Of a DNA stretch of 64,000 nt, positions 15,297 to 24,787 are shown piece by piece; the first letter of the stretch is position 1; every line of letters begins with the position of its first letter. The DNA is from G965267185 sp965267185 (GTDB taxonomy: Bacteria > Pseudomonadota > Alphaproteobacteria > UBA6615), in NCBI GenBank assembly GCA_965267185.1, contig OZ253937.1, forward strand, positions 4,269,715 through 4,333,714, written 5' to 3'. The notes beneath the pieces were generated by a model. The model did no database searches. It had not been told where the DNA came from and saw only the letters and a list, made by a program, of their open reading frames with translations. A program made the translations under genes and the position numbers.

Positions 15297-18008
15297 TCAC
15301 TCGGCCGCGTAATCGCGTGGGCGGGCCGCAGCCGCAGGCTCTGCCGCGGCGAAGGTAAGGCGGAAAAAGCTGGAGCCGTCGCGCGAAAATTCGACGGTCA
15401 GGTCACCCCCCATCGCGCGCATAATGGCCCGGCTGATCGGCAACCCGAGACCCGCCCCCAGATCCCGGCCGGACCGGCTGCCGCGTGTGAACTCGTCAAA
15501 AATAACAGCGGCTTCTTCTGGCGTGACGCCACCGCCATTGTCGATGATGTCAATCTGCACAGTTTCCCCGACCGCGCGGGGGCAAATCAGAATCCGCGGC
15601 GACTGCGAAATGTTGTATTTGATCGCGTTAGACAGGACGTTGATGAGGACCTGGCGCAGGCGGTCGGCATTGGCGTGAACCCGCATCCCGTCCGGCGTTG
15701 CGGTGACTTCCACGGCGACGCCATTGCTTCGCGTCATTCCGGATACCGCATCCAAGGCTGCCGTAATTGCCGCTTTGGCGTCGATCGGTTCGAGAGCAAG
15801 GTTTGTCGTGCCCGCTTCGAGCCGGCTGATGTCGAGAATTTCGTCGAGCAGTCGGGTCAGCCGCATGCTCTCGTCGTTGATGATCGTGACGAACCGGTTG
15901 CGCTCTTCCTCCGTCACCGGTTCGCCACTCATCAGGATCTCCGAGAAGGACCGTATCGATGTCATGGGCGTTCTCAGCTCATGGCTAACCTGGCTCAGGA
16001 ATTCATTTTTCTGCGTATCGAGCGCGCGCAGCCGCTCATTACCGTCGCGCAGTTGCTGGGCGGCGATTTCGAGTTGCGCCGATTTTTCCGAGAGCTGGTT
16101 GGTCATCTCGATGAGCTGATGGGTCTCATCGGCGATGTCGATCAATTCGGTCATACCGACCGTCTCGTGTCCCGCGATCCGCGTCACCATCGCATGTGCC
16201 GATGCGGCGCCGATCGACCCTGCGAGCTCGCGTTCGAGCCGCGCGACGACCGCATCGGTGGCATCCGGCAGACCGCTGGGCTTGCCCTGGCTGCGCGCGA
16301 TTTCATCGAACAGGAGCCGCGCCGGGTCAGAGCCTAGGATGCGCTGCGCCAACACAAACAGAGCTTCCATATCGACCATTCCGGCCACAATACCGGTTGT
16401 TTCACTCCCGCTGGCGGACCGGTAGACGTCGACGAACAAGGCGCTCTGCAGGCGCTCCATCGCAGGCGATCTCGTCAGGGTGGAGATAATCAGGAACGTC
16501 AGCGTGTTCATGCCGACGCTCCACACCACGGCGTGGACCAGCGGGTCCATACCCTGCAGTCCGAATAACGCCTGGGGACGCAGCGCGGCGATTCCCCAAG
16601 GGCCGTCGTTTAAGATTGCGGCGCTGAGGATGAAGTCGCCGCCGAAGCTCGGCAGGAACAGCGTATAGGCCCAGAATAGAAAGCCGACGATCATGCCCGA
16701 CAGCGCTGCTTTACCGGTTGCGCCGCGCCAGAATATGCCGCCGATAAGGCTCGGCGCGAACTGAGCGACCCCGGTAAAGGCAATGAGGCCGATGGCGGCG
16801 AGCGCATCCGAACCGCCACTGATATTGAAGTAGAGAAAGCCCAGCCCGAGAATAACGGCGATGCTGACCCGGCGTGAAATCAGGATCATGTTGCGGACGT
16901 CGCCGGTAACCGCCCTGTGGCCCACGGCCAGCACCTTCAGCGCGATGGGCATCACGATATGGTTGGAGACCATCGTTGAAACGGCAATTGCCGCCACGAT
17001 GACCATCGAAGTAGCGGACGAAAAACCGCCCAGGAACGCAAGGAGCGCCAATATCTGACGGTCTTCGGCCAACGGTAGGGTGAGGACGAACAGGTCTGGG
17101 TTCGATCCGGCCGGCATCACACTGAGACCGACCAGCGCGATCGGCATGATGAATATGCTGATGCCGAGCAAGTAGAGCGGAAACAGCCATGAGGCCGCCT
17201 GCAAATGACGCTCGTCGATGTTCTCGACGACGGTGACCTGGAATTGCCGCGGCAGGCAGATGATCGCGGTTGCCGACAGGAACATCAGAACGATCCAGCG
17301 CGGTCCGAATATGTCTCCCGCGCCACGGATGGCTTCCGCCGGGACGTCCGCGAAGACTTCGCGGAACCCGTCGCTGACGCCGTAGACGGCGAAGACGCCG
17401 ACCGCAATGAGCGCTAACAGCTTTACGATGGCCTCGAATGCGATGGCCGCAACGACCCCATGGTGACGTTCGTTGGCGTCGAGGTTGCGGGTGCCGAACA
17501 GAATGGTGAAAAGCGCCATGCCGGCGGCGATCCACAGAGCCGTGGTAACGCCGTCGGCGTCGACCGCGATCACTTGGTAGCTGCGCGTCACCGATTGCAG
17601 TTGCAACGCGATATAGGGGGTGGTCGCAATGACGGCGATGATGGTGACGAGCACTGCAAGGCTAGGGCTCTTGCCGTAGCGCGACGAGATTAAATCGGCA
17701 ATCGATGTCGCCCGGTGGACCTTGGCAATGCGGACAAGTTTTCGCAGCAGCCACCACCAGCCAATGAAGACCAGCGTGGGGCCGAGATAGATTGTGATGA
17801 ATTCGAGGCCGTTCCGCGCGGCCGAGCCAACCGCGCCGTAGAACGTCCAAGACGTGCAGTACACCGAGATCGATAGCGTGTAGACGACCGGCGAGCGCAG
17901 CCAATGCATCGGCCCCTTGCGCGCGCGGCGGTCGACGAAGAACGCGATGGCGAACAGGATAGCGACATAGGCAAGACAGACCGCCAGAAGTAGGTCGACG
18001 GAAAGCAT
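15297..18008 (-). CDS. Sodium:solute symporter-domain sensor histidine kinase (CbrA-like)
   Basis: 903 residues. Residues 1-510 are a polytopic domain of 12-13 hydrophobic spans resembling the SSS/PutP symporter family (SRYGKSPSLAVLVTIIAVIATTPYIALQLQ; LPRQFQVTVVEN). A cytoplasmic segment follows (510-650) with a coiled coil. HisKA has SQVSHELRTPMTSIRSF with phospho-acceptor His676. HATPase_c has N-box NVLSNAIKY and G-boxes DNGGGV and GAGLGL. CbrA-type proteins sense or transport a carbon or nitrogen source and signal through a response regulator. The start overlaps the upstream small membrane gene by 1 nt (TGATG), and a receiver protein lies further upstream in the same operon. Confidence 0.88.
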   Translation of the reverse strand: MLSVDLLLAVCLAYVAILFAIAFFVDRRARKGPMHWLRSPVVYTLSISVYCTSWTFYGAVGSAARNGLEFITIYLGPTLVFIGWWWLLRKLVRIAKVHRATSIADLISSRYGKSPSLAVLVTIIAVIATTPYIALQLQSVTRSYQVIAVDADGVTTALWIAAGMALFTILFGTRNLDANERHHGVVAAIAFEAIVKLLALIAVGVFAVYGVSDGFREVFADVPAEAIRGAGDIFGPRWIVLMFLSATAIICLPRQFQVTVVENIDERHLQAASWLFPLYLLGISIFIMPIALVGLSVMPAGSNPDLFVLTLPLAEDRQILALLAFLGGFSSATSMVIVAAIAVSTMVSNHIVMPIALKVLAVGHRAVTGDVRNMILISRRVSIAVILGLGFLYFNISGGSDALAAIGLIAFTGVAQFAPSLIGGIFWRGATGKAALSGMIVGFLFWAYTLFLPSFGGDFILSAAILNDGPWGIAALRPQALFGLQGMDPLVHAVVWSVGMNTLTFLIISTLTRSPAMERLQSALFVDVYRSASGSETTGIVAGMVDMEALFVLAQRILGSDPARLLFDEIARSQGKPSGLPDATDAVVARLERELAGSIGAASAHAMVTRIAGHETVGMTELIDIADETHQLIEMTNQLSEKSAQLEIAAQQLRDGNERLRALDTQKNEFLSQVSHELRTPMTSIRSFSEILMSGEPVTEEERNRFVTIINDESMRLTRLLDEILDISRLEAGTTNLALEPIDAKAAITAALDAVSGMTRSNGVAVEVTATPDGMRVHANADRLRQVLINVLSNAIKYNISQSPRILICPRAVGETVQIDIIDNGGGVTPEEAAVIFDEFTRGSRSGRDLGAGLGLPISRAIMRAMGGDLTVEFSRDGSSFFRLTFAAAEPAAAARPRDYAAE

Positions 18009-18274
18009 CAGTCCTTGCTTTCCACCGCCTCGGCCGTCGGGCTCGACTCTTCACCTTCGCGAAGCGACCGCGAGAGCGCTGCTGCGGCGGCGATAAGAAC
18101 GATCCAAACGGCGAAGAGATAGAATAGGGGAATCGGCAGCCCGGCGATCGTGCCGTCGATCAGGAAGACCCCGGCGACCGGCGGCAGGAACAGTACGGCG
18201 CCGACGATCATCAAGACCATGGAGCGGTCGCGCGCGCTGCGATGGGAACCGTGCGGTGTGGTCCGGTCGGTCAC
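18008..18274 (-). CDS. Small two-TM membrane protein, likely accessory to the symporter-kinase
   Basis: 88 residues: basic Ser/His/Arg-rich N-terminus, two hydrophobic segments (MVLMIVGAVLFLPPVAGVFLI and PIPLFYLFAVWIVLIAAAAAL), and an acidic tail. Its stop overlaps the symporter-kinase start by 1 nt, so translation is probably coupled. Small two-TM proteins of this layout precede SSS-family symporters in many bacteria as accessory subunits. The assignment as accessory subunit is by context. No conserved motif was identified. Confidence 0.65.
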   Translation of the reverse strand: MTDRTTPHGSHRSARDRSMVLMIVGAVLFLPPVAGVFLIDGTIAGLPIPLFYLFAVWIVLIAAAAALSRSLREGEESSPTAEAVESKD

Positions 18275-18293
18275 GTTGCCACCGCCGTCACGA

Positions 18294-18671
18294 TCAAGCC
18301 GTCGGCCGGTTCGCCAACTGCGCTACCGCTTCGATGATTTCTGAATTGGCAAATGGCTTCGTGATGAAGAGATCGGCGCCGCATTCGAGCGCGGTCTCCC
18401 GGTCTTCGCGCTGCCCTTTCGCCGTCAGCATGAGGACGGGCAGCGCCTCGGCGCGGCGGTCCGCGCGCAGCTGCCGCAATATTTCGTAGCCGTCGAGCTC
18501 CGGCAACATGACATCGAGCACCAGGACGTCGGGTGTGTTCGCCAACGCCGAATCGAGGGCCTCCCGCCCGTTCGTTTCGACGGCAATTTCAAAGCCGGCT
18601 GCCTCCAACAGGAAGGTCAGCGACTCGATGATGCTTGGCTCATCCTCGGCCAGCAAGACACGCTTCGGCAT
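18294..18671 (-). CDS. Single-domain response regulator (receiver only)
   Basis: 125 residues, a complete CheY-like receiver: acidic pocket Asp10 and Glu9, phospho-acceptor Asp53 (VLVLDVMLPELDGYE), Thr83 (LMLTAKG) and Lys105 (ITKPF). No output domain. It probably relays phosphate from the kinase encoded 19 nt plus one small gene downstream, or acts by protein contact. Gene order receiver, small membrane protein, symporter-kinase suggests one operon. The first codon is preceded by GGGGGAAG. Confidence 0.9.
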   Translation of the reverse strand: MPKRVLLAEDEPSIIESLTFLLEAAGFEIAVETNGREALDSALANTPDVLVLDVMLPELDGYEILRQLRADRRAEALPVLMLTAKGQREDRETALECGADLFITKPFANSEIIEAVAQLANRPTA

Positions 18672-18773
18672 CTTCTACTTCCCCCAGGCCAAAATTATAT
18701 GGGTACGCCTGAGGGGCGGTAATTAGACTTTAGAATGCACCCTTAGACCGCATTCCAGCCATTTTTAGCGCCG

Positions 18774-20162
18774 TTAGTCGGCTAGTGGGTCTTCCACACG
18801 GTGCCCGCAAGCATGCCGGGGACATAAGCGGCAACTGGGACCAACCTCCTCGGCTAGCGAGGAGGCGTCCGGGGCGTAGACCGTATGCGCGGCATCGGCT
18901 TCGCTCATCGCCAGCATGTCGGTCAAATAATGGCGGGGCTTACCGAACCCGCTTGGGCCGGTGCTGCGAGCCCTGGCGACGAAGATGAAGCGGGCGCCGG
19001 ACGGAAACGCCGCGCGCTGGCGGATAGCGGTTTCGGGCGACTGCTGCGCCCGGTAGAGAACCCATAAAGGACAGACCGCCGCATAACGCGGGATGGCAAG
19101 GCCGGGGAGCGCCAGCATCTCGACAATCGTTCCTGCGGCGTTGGCGCGATAGTAGCCGAAACGCGGGGTGTCGTCCGTGCGCGGTAAAGCGGTCAGCCGG
19201 CGGCAGACTGCATCGACGTCGACAGCAAATAGGTCAGCTAACGCTTCGATGTCATACCGCAGCTCGGCGGCGCTATCTGCGAACCGTTCTCTCGGCATTG
19301 TTATTGCCAGCCCGGCGTAGTCCAGCAGCGCACGCCGGACACGCTCTCCCGCTGCCGCCGTTCTTATTTGCGGCTGGTCGGCGACGATACGGTCGATCAG
19401 CTCGGATAGATGTTCCGCTGCCACGTCACGGGCCAGCGCTTGACGCGGCCCGGAAGGTGAATCGTCCAGTTCCGGCGTTATCTCGCGCACCGCCACCTCG
19501 ATTTCCGGAAAATGGTTTTCGCGCGCCTCGAAGCAGGATTCGACTTCGTCGAGCGGCGTTAGTACGCGATCCGCTTCGTCTGCCTTGTCGAGATAGGTCG
19601 CCAGCGCTTCGCCCACATCCGACAAGGCGCGGCTCTCGTCATAGATGATCTTGTGAAAGCGGTCGCGGCGCTCCGCGGGGGCGTCAGGGTAGTCGGTTAG
19701 GATCTCCGACGCCGACCGTATCGCGGCGATCCGCGTAAGCATGCGATGAACGGCTTCGCTGAGAAACGGATCGTTGGACAGCCGGTCGGTCAGGGTGCGG
19801 ACCTTCGCTGTCACCTCGCGCTCGGAGTTCGCCAAGGCGGCGACACTCTGCGCCCATCCGGGAAAGCGTCCGATCAGCTCTCCGATACGATCGACCTCGA
19901 CATTTAAATTGGCGAATGAAGGCTCATGTGCGATCTCCGTCAGCACCTCGAGCAATCGCCGATCCGAGGCAACATCCAGCTCGTTGACGTCGAGCGCTTC
20001 GGCGATCCGCCGCAGCAACGATCCGGCGATTTGCCGTTTATTCCATTCGATAAGATTGAGGTAGGACGGCGAAATGCCGATCCGGCGGGCGAGGTCCGCC
20101 TGGGTCAGGCCTATCTCTCGGCGCCGCTGCCGTACGCGGGTGCCAACGATCGAGCGATCCAC
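18774..20162 (-). CDS. XRE-family regulator with ScfR/DUF2083-type ligand domain
   Basis: 462 residues from GTG at 20160-20162, which has AAAGGA 7 nt upstream; an earlier start would add an unrelated AT-rich-coded stretch. Residues 1-65 are a helix-turn-helix of the XRE type (VRQRRREIGLTQADLARRIGISPSYLNLIE). The rest matches the short-chain fatty acyl-CoA regulators (ScfR, RamB/PrpR relatives), including the C-terminal CRLCPRHACGHR Cys cluster seen in DUF2083 proteins. Such regulators sense acyl-CoA or metabolites and control carbon metabolism. It is divergent from an ABC importer, a likely target (inference). Confidence 0.82.
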   Translation of the reverse strand: MDRSIVGTRVRQRRREIGLTQADLARRIGISPSYLNLIEWNKRQIAGSLLRRIAEALDVNELDVASDRRLLEVLTEIAHEPSFANLNVEVDRIGELIGRFPGWAQSVAALANSEREVTAKVRTLTDRLSNDPFLSEAVHRMLTRIAAIRSASEILTDYPDAPAERRDRFHKIIYDESRALSDVGEALATYLDKADEADRVLTPLDEVESCFEARENHFPEIEVAVREITPELDDSPSGPRQALARDVAAEHLSELIDRIVADQPQIRTAAAGERVRRALLDYAGLAITMPRERFADSAAELRYDIEALADLFAVDVDAVCRRLTALPRTDDTPRFGYYRANAAGTIVEMLALPGLAIPRYAAVCPLWVLYRAQQSPETAIRQRAAFPSGARFIFVARARSTGPSGFGKPRHYLTDMLAMSEADAAHTVYAPDASSLAEEVGPSCRLCPRHACGHRVEDPLAD

Positions 20163-20399
20163 AACGAATTCCTTTCCTGCCAAAGGTTTAGTCGCGGTTT
20201 CGTCAAAGATTGACAGTTTTGCATTACAAAGTCGATGATAATTTACAAAATTTTCTAAATATACCAATTGCTTATTGTTAACTTTTCAAAACCCTACCAC
20301 GGTGTGCAAGAGCGAATGTGTTTCGCCACCGGGTTAGCGCCGCGATGCGGTGCAAGCGAATTCGGATCGACAACCGAAGTACGTAAAGGGAGAAAATTT
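20163..20399. promoter_or_regulatory. Divergent regulatory region between regulator and ABC importer
   Basis: 237 nt, AT-rich in the middle. TTTG-catta-CAAA at 20218-20230 is an imperfect palindrome like RamB/ScfR-class sites. A second A/T-rich element with ACAAAA lies at about 20242-20254. A TTGACA hexamer at 20210-20215 could be a -35 box for the importer; no matching -10 at ideal spacing is obvious. The ribosome site of the importer is GGGAG just before 20400. Autoregulation and control of both directions are plausible. Confidence 0.4.
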
Positions 20400-21740
20400 A
20401 TGATCAAGAAGGATATTAGCCGGCGCGGTTTGTTGAAAAACTCCGCGATCGTAGGCGTCGGCTTAGCCGCGCCGACCATTATCACCAGCAGCGCTTGGGG
20501 CGCGAGTTACACGAACGAGCCGAAAGGCGGAACCGTCACGTTCGGCTTCAACGTGCCGCAGACCGGCGCCTATGCCGATGAGGGTGCAGACGAGCTTCGC
20601 GCCTATCAGCTTGCGGTCGACCACATCAACGGCGAGGGCGATGGCGGCATGCTCAACACCTTCTCGTCGAAGGAGTTGAAGGGCAACGGTGTCAACGGCA
20701 AGAAGGTGAAGTTCGTCACCGGTGATACCCAGACCAAATCGGATGCCGCGCGCGCCAGCGCCAAGCGCATGATCGAAAAAGATGGCGTTATCATGGTCAC
20801 CGGCGGCTCGTCATCCGGTGTAGCCATTGCGGTCCAAGGATTGTGTCAGGATGCCGGCGTGATCTTCATGGCTGGCCTGACCCATTCGAACGACACGACG
20901 GGCAAGGACAAGCGCGCCAACGGCTTCCGTCATTTCTTCAATACGGAAATGTCCGGTGCCGCCCTCGGCCCCGTTCTGGAAAAAGAGTTCGGTGCGGAGC
21001 GCATCGCCTACCATCTCACGGCGGACTACACGTGGGGCTGGAGCCAGGAAGGGTCGATCAAGAAGTACTCCGAAGCCCTCGGCTGGAAAACGGCGGCTGC
21101 CGTGCGCACACCGCTCGGTGCGGGCGACTTCTCCCAGTACATCACACCGGTGCTGAATTCGGGCGCCGACGTGTTGGTCCTCAACCACTATGGCCGCGAC
21201 ATGATCAACTCGCTGTCCCAGGCAGTTCAGTTCGGTCTGCGCGACAAGCAAGTGAACGGCAAGGACTTCACGATTGTCGTGCCGCTGTATAGCCGCCTCA
21301 TGGCGCAGGGTGCCGGGGAGAACGTTAAGGGCATCTACGGTTCGACGAACTGGCATTGGTCGCTTCAGGATGAAGGCTCGAAGGCTTTCGTGAAATCGTT
21401 CGGGCAAAAGTACGGTTTCCCGCCGAGCCAGGCCGCGCACACCACCTACTGCCAGGCGGTCTTGTACGCCGATGCCTGTCAACGCGCGGGCACGTTCCGC
21501 CCGTCAGCCGTCGGCGCTGCGTTGGAAGGCTTCAAGTTCGACGGGCTCGGCAACGGCCCGACCGAATACCGTGCCGAAGACCATCAGTGCTTCAAGGATG
21601 TCTTGGTCGTGAAGGGCAAAGAGAACCCGAGCTCCAAGTTCGATGTTCTTGAGGTCGTTGAAGTCACCCCGCGTTCGCAGGTGGAGTACCCCGCCTCGCT
21701 GCTGGGTGGCGAATTAGGCCCGTACAACAACGGCGCCTAA
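20400..21740 (+). CDS. ABC transporter substrate-binding protein (Leu/Ile/Val-type, periplasmic type 1)
   Basis: 446 residues from ATG 20400, which has GGGAG upstream. The N-terminus is a twin-arginine signal: SRRGLLKNSAIVGVGLAAP, with cleavage after SAWGA. Residues 40-440 match the branched-chain amino-acid-type binding fold (VTFGFNVPQTGAYADEG; VNGKKVKFVTGDTQTKSDAARASAKRMIE; ITGGSSSGVAIAV-like loop; GFRHFFNT). It binds a small amide, amino acid or urea-like ligand in the periplasm and delivers it to the permeases encoded next. Tat export is unusual but not rare for this family. The ligand is not identifiable by eye. Confidence 0.88.
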   Translation: MIKKDISRRGLLKNSAIVGVGLAAPTIITSSAWGASYTNEPKGGTVTFGFNVPQTGAYADEGADELRAYQLAVDHINGEGDGGMLNTFSSKELKGNGVNGKKVKFVTGDTQTKSDAARASAKRMIEKDGVIMVTGGSSSGVAIAVQGLCQDAGVIFMAGLTHSNDTTGKDKRANGFRHFFNTEMSGAALGPVLEKEFGAERIAYHLTADYTWGWSQEGSIKKYSEALGWKTAAAVRTPLGAGDFSQYITPVLNSGADVLVLNHYGRDMINSLSQAVQFGLRDKQVNGKDFTIVVPLYSRLMAQGAGENVKGIYGSTNWHWSLQDEGSKAFVKSFGQKYGFPPSQAAHTTYCQAVLYADACQRAGTFRPSAVGAALEGFKFDGLGNGPTEYRAEDHQCFKDVLVVKGKENPSSKFDVLEVVEVTPRSQVEYPASLLGGELGPYNNGA

Positions 21741-21824
21741 TCGTTTCCTCGTACTGATGAATTACCGGTCGCCCGCGGTCTTAAGTACCAAAGGCGGCCG
21801 GTTCCTTCGGGAAGAGTCACGACA

Positions 21825-22853
21825 ATGGATGCGCTACTCCTACAATTTTTGAACGGGCTGGATAAGGGCGGCGCGTACGCGCTCATCGCCCTTGGCCTGA
21901 CGATTATCTTTGGCACGCTGGGTATCGTGAACTTTGCCCACGGCGCGCTGTTCATGCTCGGCGCGTTTTGTGCCGTCACGATCAAGGCGTTGCTCAGTCT
22001 GGAACAGGTTGCGCTGCACCCCACCGAGGTCACCGCGTGGGGCACGCCGGTTGAAATTCGAACGACCTATATCGAATCCTGGTTCGGCGAATTCGGCGCC
22101 ACCATGCTGGATTTCTCCGTCCCCCTTTCGATCCTCATCGCCATTCCCATCATGCTGATCATCGGCGTTTCGATGGAGCGGGGGCTCATTCGGTTTTTTT
22201 ACAAGCGCACGCACGCGGAGCAGATTCTGGTGACGTTCGGTCTCGCGATTGTCTTACAGGAAGTCGTCAAGAGTCAGTTTGGCGCCAACCCGATCCCGCA
22301 GCCGGCGCCCGACGTGGCAAAGGGAATGATCGACTTCGGCGCAGCCATCGGCTTCGACGCCGGTACCGTGGTCTATCCCGCGTGGCGGCTGATTTATTTC
22401 CTCTTTTCGGCCCTTCTCGTGGGGTGCGTTTTCGCTTTCTTGAGATTCACCACATTCGGCCTGGTCGTTCGCGCCGGGATGGCCGACCGCGAAACCGTCG
22501 AACTGCTGGGCATCGATATCGACCGGCGCTTCACTATTGTGTTCGGCATGGCCGCAATCGTCGCCGGTCTTGCTGGGGCGATGTACACGCCGATTCTCAG
22601 TCCCGACTATCAGATGGGCATGGACTTCTTGGTTCTTAGCTTCGTCGTCGTCGTCGTTGGCGGCATGGGCTCGCTGAGCGGCGCCGTTGCCGCCGGTTTC
22701 TTGCTCGGCATTGTCCAGAGCTTTGCGTCGATGAACGAGGTCAAAGCCGTGATCCCCGGTATCGACCAGATCATCATTTACCTGATCGCCGTACTGGTTT
22801 TGCTGATGCGCCCGCGTGGCTTGATGGGCCGCAAAGGCGTGATGGAGCACTAG
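21825..22853 (+). CDS. livH: Branched-chain amino acid-type ABC transporter permease LivH
   Basis: 342 residues with about eight membrane segments. The N-terminus QFLNGLDKGGAYALIALGLTIIFGTLGIVNFAHG is the LivH hallmark, and MYTPILSPDYQMGMDF with VVVVGGMGSLSGAVAAGFLLG marks the C-terminal half. A 35-residue insertion (QVALHPTEVTAWGTPVEIRT) lies in a periplasmic loop. It is one of two transmembrane partners of the importer. Gene spacing from the binding-protein gene is 84 nt, and the livM gene begins 3 nt after its stop. Confidence 0.9.
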   Translation: MDALLLQFLNGLDKGGAYALIALGLTIIFGTLGIVNFAHGALFMLGAFCAVTIKALLSLEQVALHPTEVTAWGTPVEIRTTYIESWFGEFGATMLDFSVPLSILIAIPIMLIIGVSMERGLIRFFYKRTHAEQILVTFGLAIVLQEVVKSQFGANPIPQPAPDVAKGMIDFGAAIGFDAGTVVYPAWRLIYFLFSALLVGCVFAFLRFTTFGLVVRAGMADRETVELLGIDIDRRFTIVFGMAAIVAGLAGAMYTPILSPDYQMGMDFLVLSFVVVVVGGMGSLSGAVAAGFLLGIVQSFASMNEVKAVIPGIDQIIIYLIAVLVLLMRPRGLMGRKGVMEH

Positions 22854-22856
22854 GCC

Positions 22857-24020
22857 ATGGACAAATCGATCTCCCGGCAGCGCGACATCGTACTTTTGGT
22901 GTGCTTTTCCGCCGTCGTTCTCGCCGCGCCGACCTTGTTGAGTCCGATCGGTGCGGGGTATCCCGATATCTTGCAGAAGTTTGCGATCTTCGGAATCTTC
23001 GCACTCGGTTTCAACATCCTGTTCGGGCTGACCGGCTACCTGTCGTTCGGCCACGCCGCGTTTCTCGGCGTCGGGTCTTACACCGCAGTGTGGACGTTTA
23101 AGCTCTTCAGCATGAATCCCATTCCCGCCGTGATCTTCGCGACGCTCGTCGGCGGTGTGTTTGCAGCGGCAATCGGTTTCGTTTCGCTGCGCCGGTCGGG
23201 CATCTATTTCTCGATCCTCACGCTGGCGTTCGCGCAGATGAGCTACAACTTGGCGTTCTCGGTGCTCACACCGATCACCAACGGCGAAACCGGCCTCCAG
23301 CTTGCGCAGTCCGACCCGCGCGTGCTCGATGTCGCGTTCGGCCGGGACTACGGCGCCATCCTGCCGGGCTCGGATCTGTTCGGCATCCACATGACCGGGT
23401 TTTATGGGTTCTACTTCTGCGCAGCGATGCTGATCCTGTGCTTCTACATCTCGATGCGCATCTTCCGGTCGCCGTTCGGCATGATGTTGCGCGCCGTCAA
23501 ATCGAACCAGAACCGCTTGAACTATACCGGCCTCAACACGCGACCCTACGCGCTGGCCGCCTTCGTGATCTCCGGCATGTATGCCGGGCTGGCAGGTGGC
23601 TTGCTGGCGGTCACCGACCCGCTTGCCGGGGCGGAACGGATGCAGTGGACTGCTTCGGGGGAGATCGTGCTCATGACGATCCTCGGCGGGGCCGGCACAT
23701 TGCTGGGCCCGGTAATCGGCGCCGTTGCTGTGAAGTATTTCGAGAACATTTTCTCGTCGTTCAACGAGGGCGTGCTTTCCCAGGCATTCGATTTTCTGCC
23801 GGAAGTGATCCAGCACATCGCGGTCTCTATTTCGGCACTGTTCGTTGGCGAGGGCTGGCACCTCACGCTTGGCGTGTTGTTCATGGTCATCGTGATCTTT
23901 CTGCCCGGCGGCTTGATGGAAGGGTTCAGGCGCATTCGCGTTTGGATCGAGGACCGATTCAGAGGCAGCGGTCCACCAAAAACCGATGCCGTACCGGCTG
24001 CGCCGGTCGCAGCGGAATAG
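22857..24020 (+). CDS. livM: Branched-chain amino acid-type ABC transporter permease LivM
   Basis: 387 residues. The family signature FALGFNILFGLTGYLSFGHAAFLGVGSYT and LRRSGIYFSILTLAFAQM are present, and RLNYTGLNTRPYALAAFVISGMYAGLAGGLLA and GGAGTLLGPVIGA mark the LivM C-terminal half. The C-terminal tail ends in a Pro/Ala-rich stretch. It pairs with LivH as the pore of the importer. Start 3 nt after the livH stop implies coupled expression. Confidence 0.9.
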   Translation: MDKSISRQRDIVLLVCFSAVVLAAPTLLSPIGAGYPDILQKFAIFGIFALGFNILFGLTGYLSFGHAAFLGVGSYTAVWTFKLFSMNPIPAVIFATLVGGVFAAAIGFVSLRRSGIYFSILTLAFAQMSYNLAFSVLTPITNGETGLQLAQSDPRVLDVAFGRDYGAILPGSDLFGIHMTGFYGFYFCAAMLILCFYISMRIFRSPFGMMLRAVKSNQNRLNYTGLNTRPYALAAFVISGMYAGLAGGLLAVTDPLAGAERMQWTASGEIVLMTILGGAGTLLGPVIGAVAVKYFENIFSSFNEGVLSQAFDFLPEVIQHIAVSISALFVGEGWHLTLGVLFMVIVIFLPGGLMEGFRRIRVWIEDRFRGSGPPKTDAVPAAPVAAE

Positions 24021-24031
24021 GGGGCAGGCAG

Positions 24032-24787
24032 ATGAGCATTCTCTCGGTCCGAAACGTCAACAAGCACTTCGGCGGCCTCAGGGCGCTGAACGAAGTCAAC
24101 CTCGAAGTCGATGCCGGTACGGTTCATGCGATTATCGGTCCCAACGGCGCCGGGAAATCGACGCTACTCAATTGCTTCGTTGGCCGCCTTGAGCCCGACA
24201 CCGGCACCGTGACGTTCGACGGTAAATCGCTTCTTCGGCTGAAGCCGCACGAGATCAATCAAGCGGGGGTCAGCCGGGTGTTCCAGACGCCAGAGATATT
24301 CGGCGACCTGTCGCTGGTCGAAAATGTCATGATCCCGGCGCTCGCCAAACGCGATGGCGCGTTCAAGCTGAACGCCTGGATGGCGCTACAGCGGGAGCAC
24401 GAAATCCGCGGCCTGGCGATGGACCGGCTCAGCGATGTTGGCCTCGCGAGCCAGGCTTACGATGCGGCGGCTCAGCTGTCTCGCGGCGACAAAAGGCGGC
24501 TCGAACTTGCCATGTGTTTGGTGCAAGACCCGAAACTGCTGCTGCTGGACGAGCCGACGGCGGGAATGTCGCGGGCGGACACCAACAACACCATCGACCT
24601 GATGAAGGAGATCGCGGGACGCGGCGTCACCATGGTTGTGATAGAACACGACATGCATGTGGTGTTCTCGTTGGCCGAGAAGATATCGGTCTTAGCCCAG
24701 GGAACGGTGATTGCCGAGGATTTGCCCGATCAAATTAGGGGCGATCCGCGAGTTCAAGATGCCTACTTGGGAGGAGCTCACCTATGA
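24032..24787 (+). CDS. livG: ABC transporter ATPase LivG
   Basis: 251 residues. Walker A GPNGAGKST (about residue 39), Q-loop SRVFQTPEIF, signature AQLSRGDKRRLELAM (LSRGD replaces the common LSGGQ form), Walker B LLLLDEPTAGMS, and switch His in VVIEHDMH. The family energises branched-chain-type import at the cytoplasmic face. ATG 24032 follows the GGGGGCAGG site after livM. It ends with a 4-nt overlap (ATGA) with livF. Confidence 0.9.
   Translation: MSILSVRNVNKHFGGLRALNEVNLEVDAGTVHAIIGPNGAGKSTLLNCFVGRLEPDTGTVTFDGKSLLRLKPHEINQAGVSRVFQTPEIFGDLSLVENVMIPALAKRDGAFKLNAWMALQREHEIRGLAMDRLSDVGLASQAYDAAAQLSRGDKRRLELAMCLVQDPKLLLLDEPTAGMSRADTNNTIDLMKEIAGRGVTMVVIEHDMHVVFSLAEKISVLAQGTVIAEDLPDQIRGDPRVQDAYLGGAHL

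Noticed and set aside
22254..23861. Long minus-strand open frame (535 codons) inside the livHM genes
   Set aside because: It is the antisense shadow of livH and livM, with a composition (His/Arg/Asp-rich) typical of mirror frames in GC-rich DNA.
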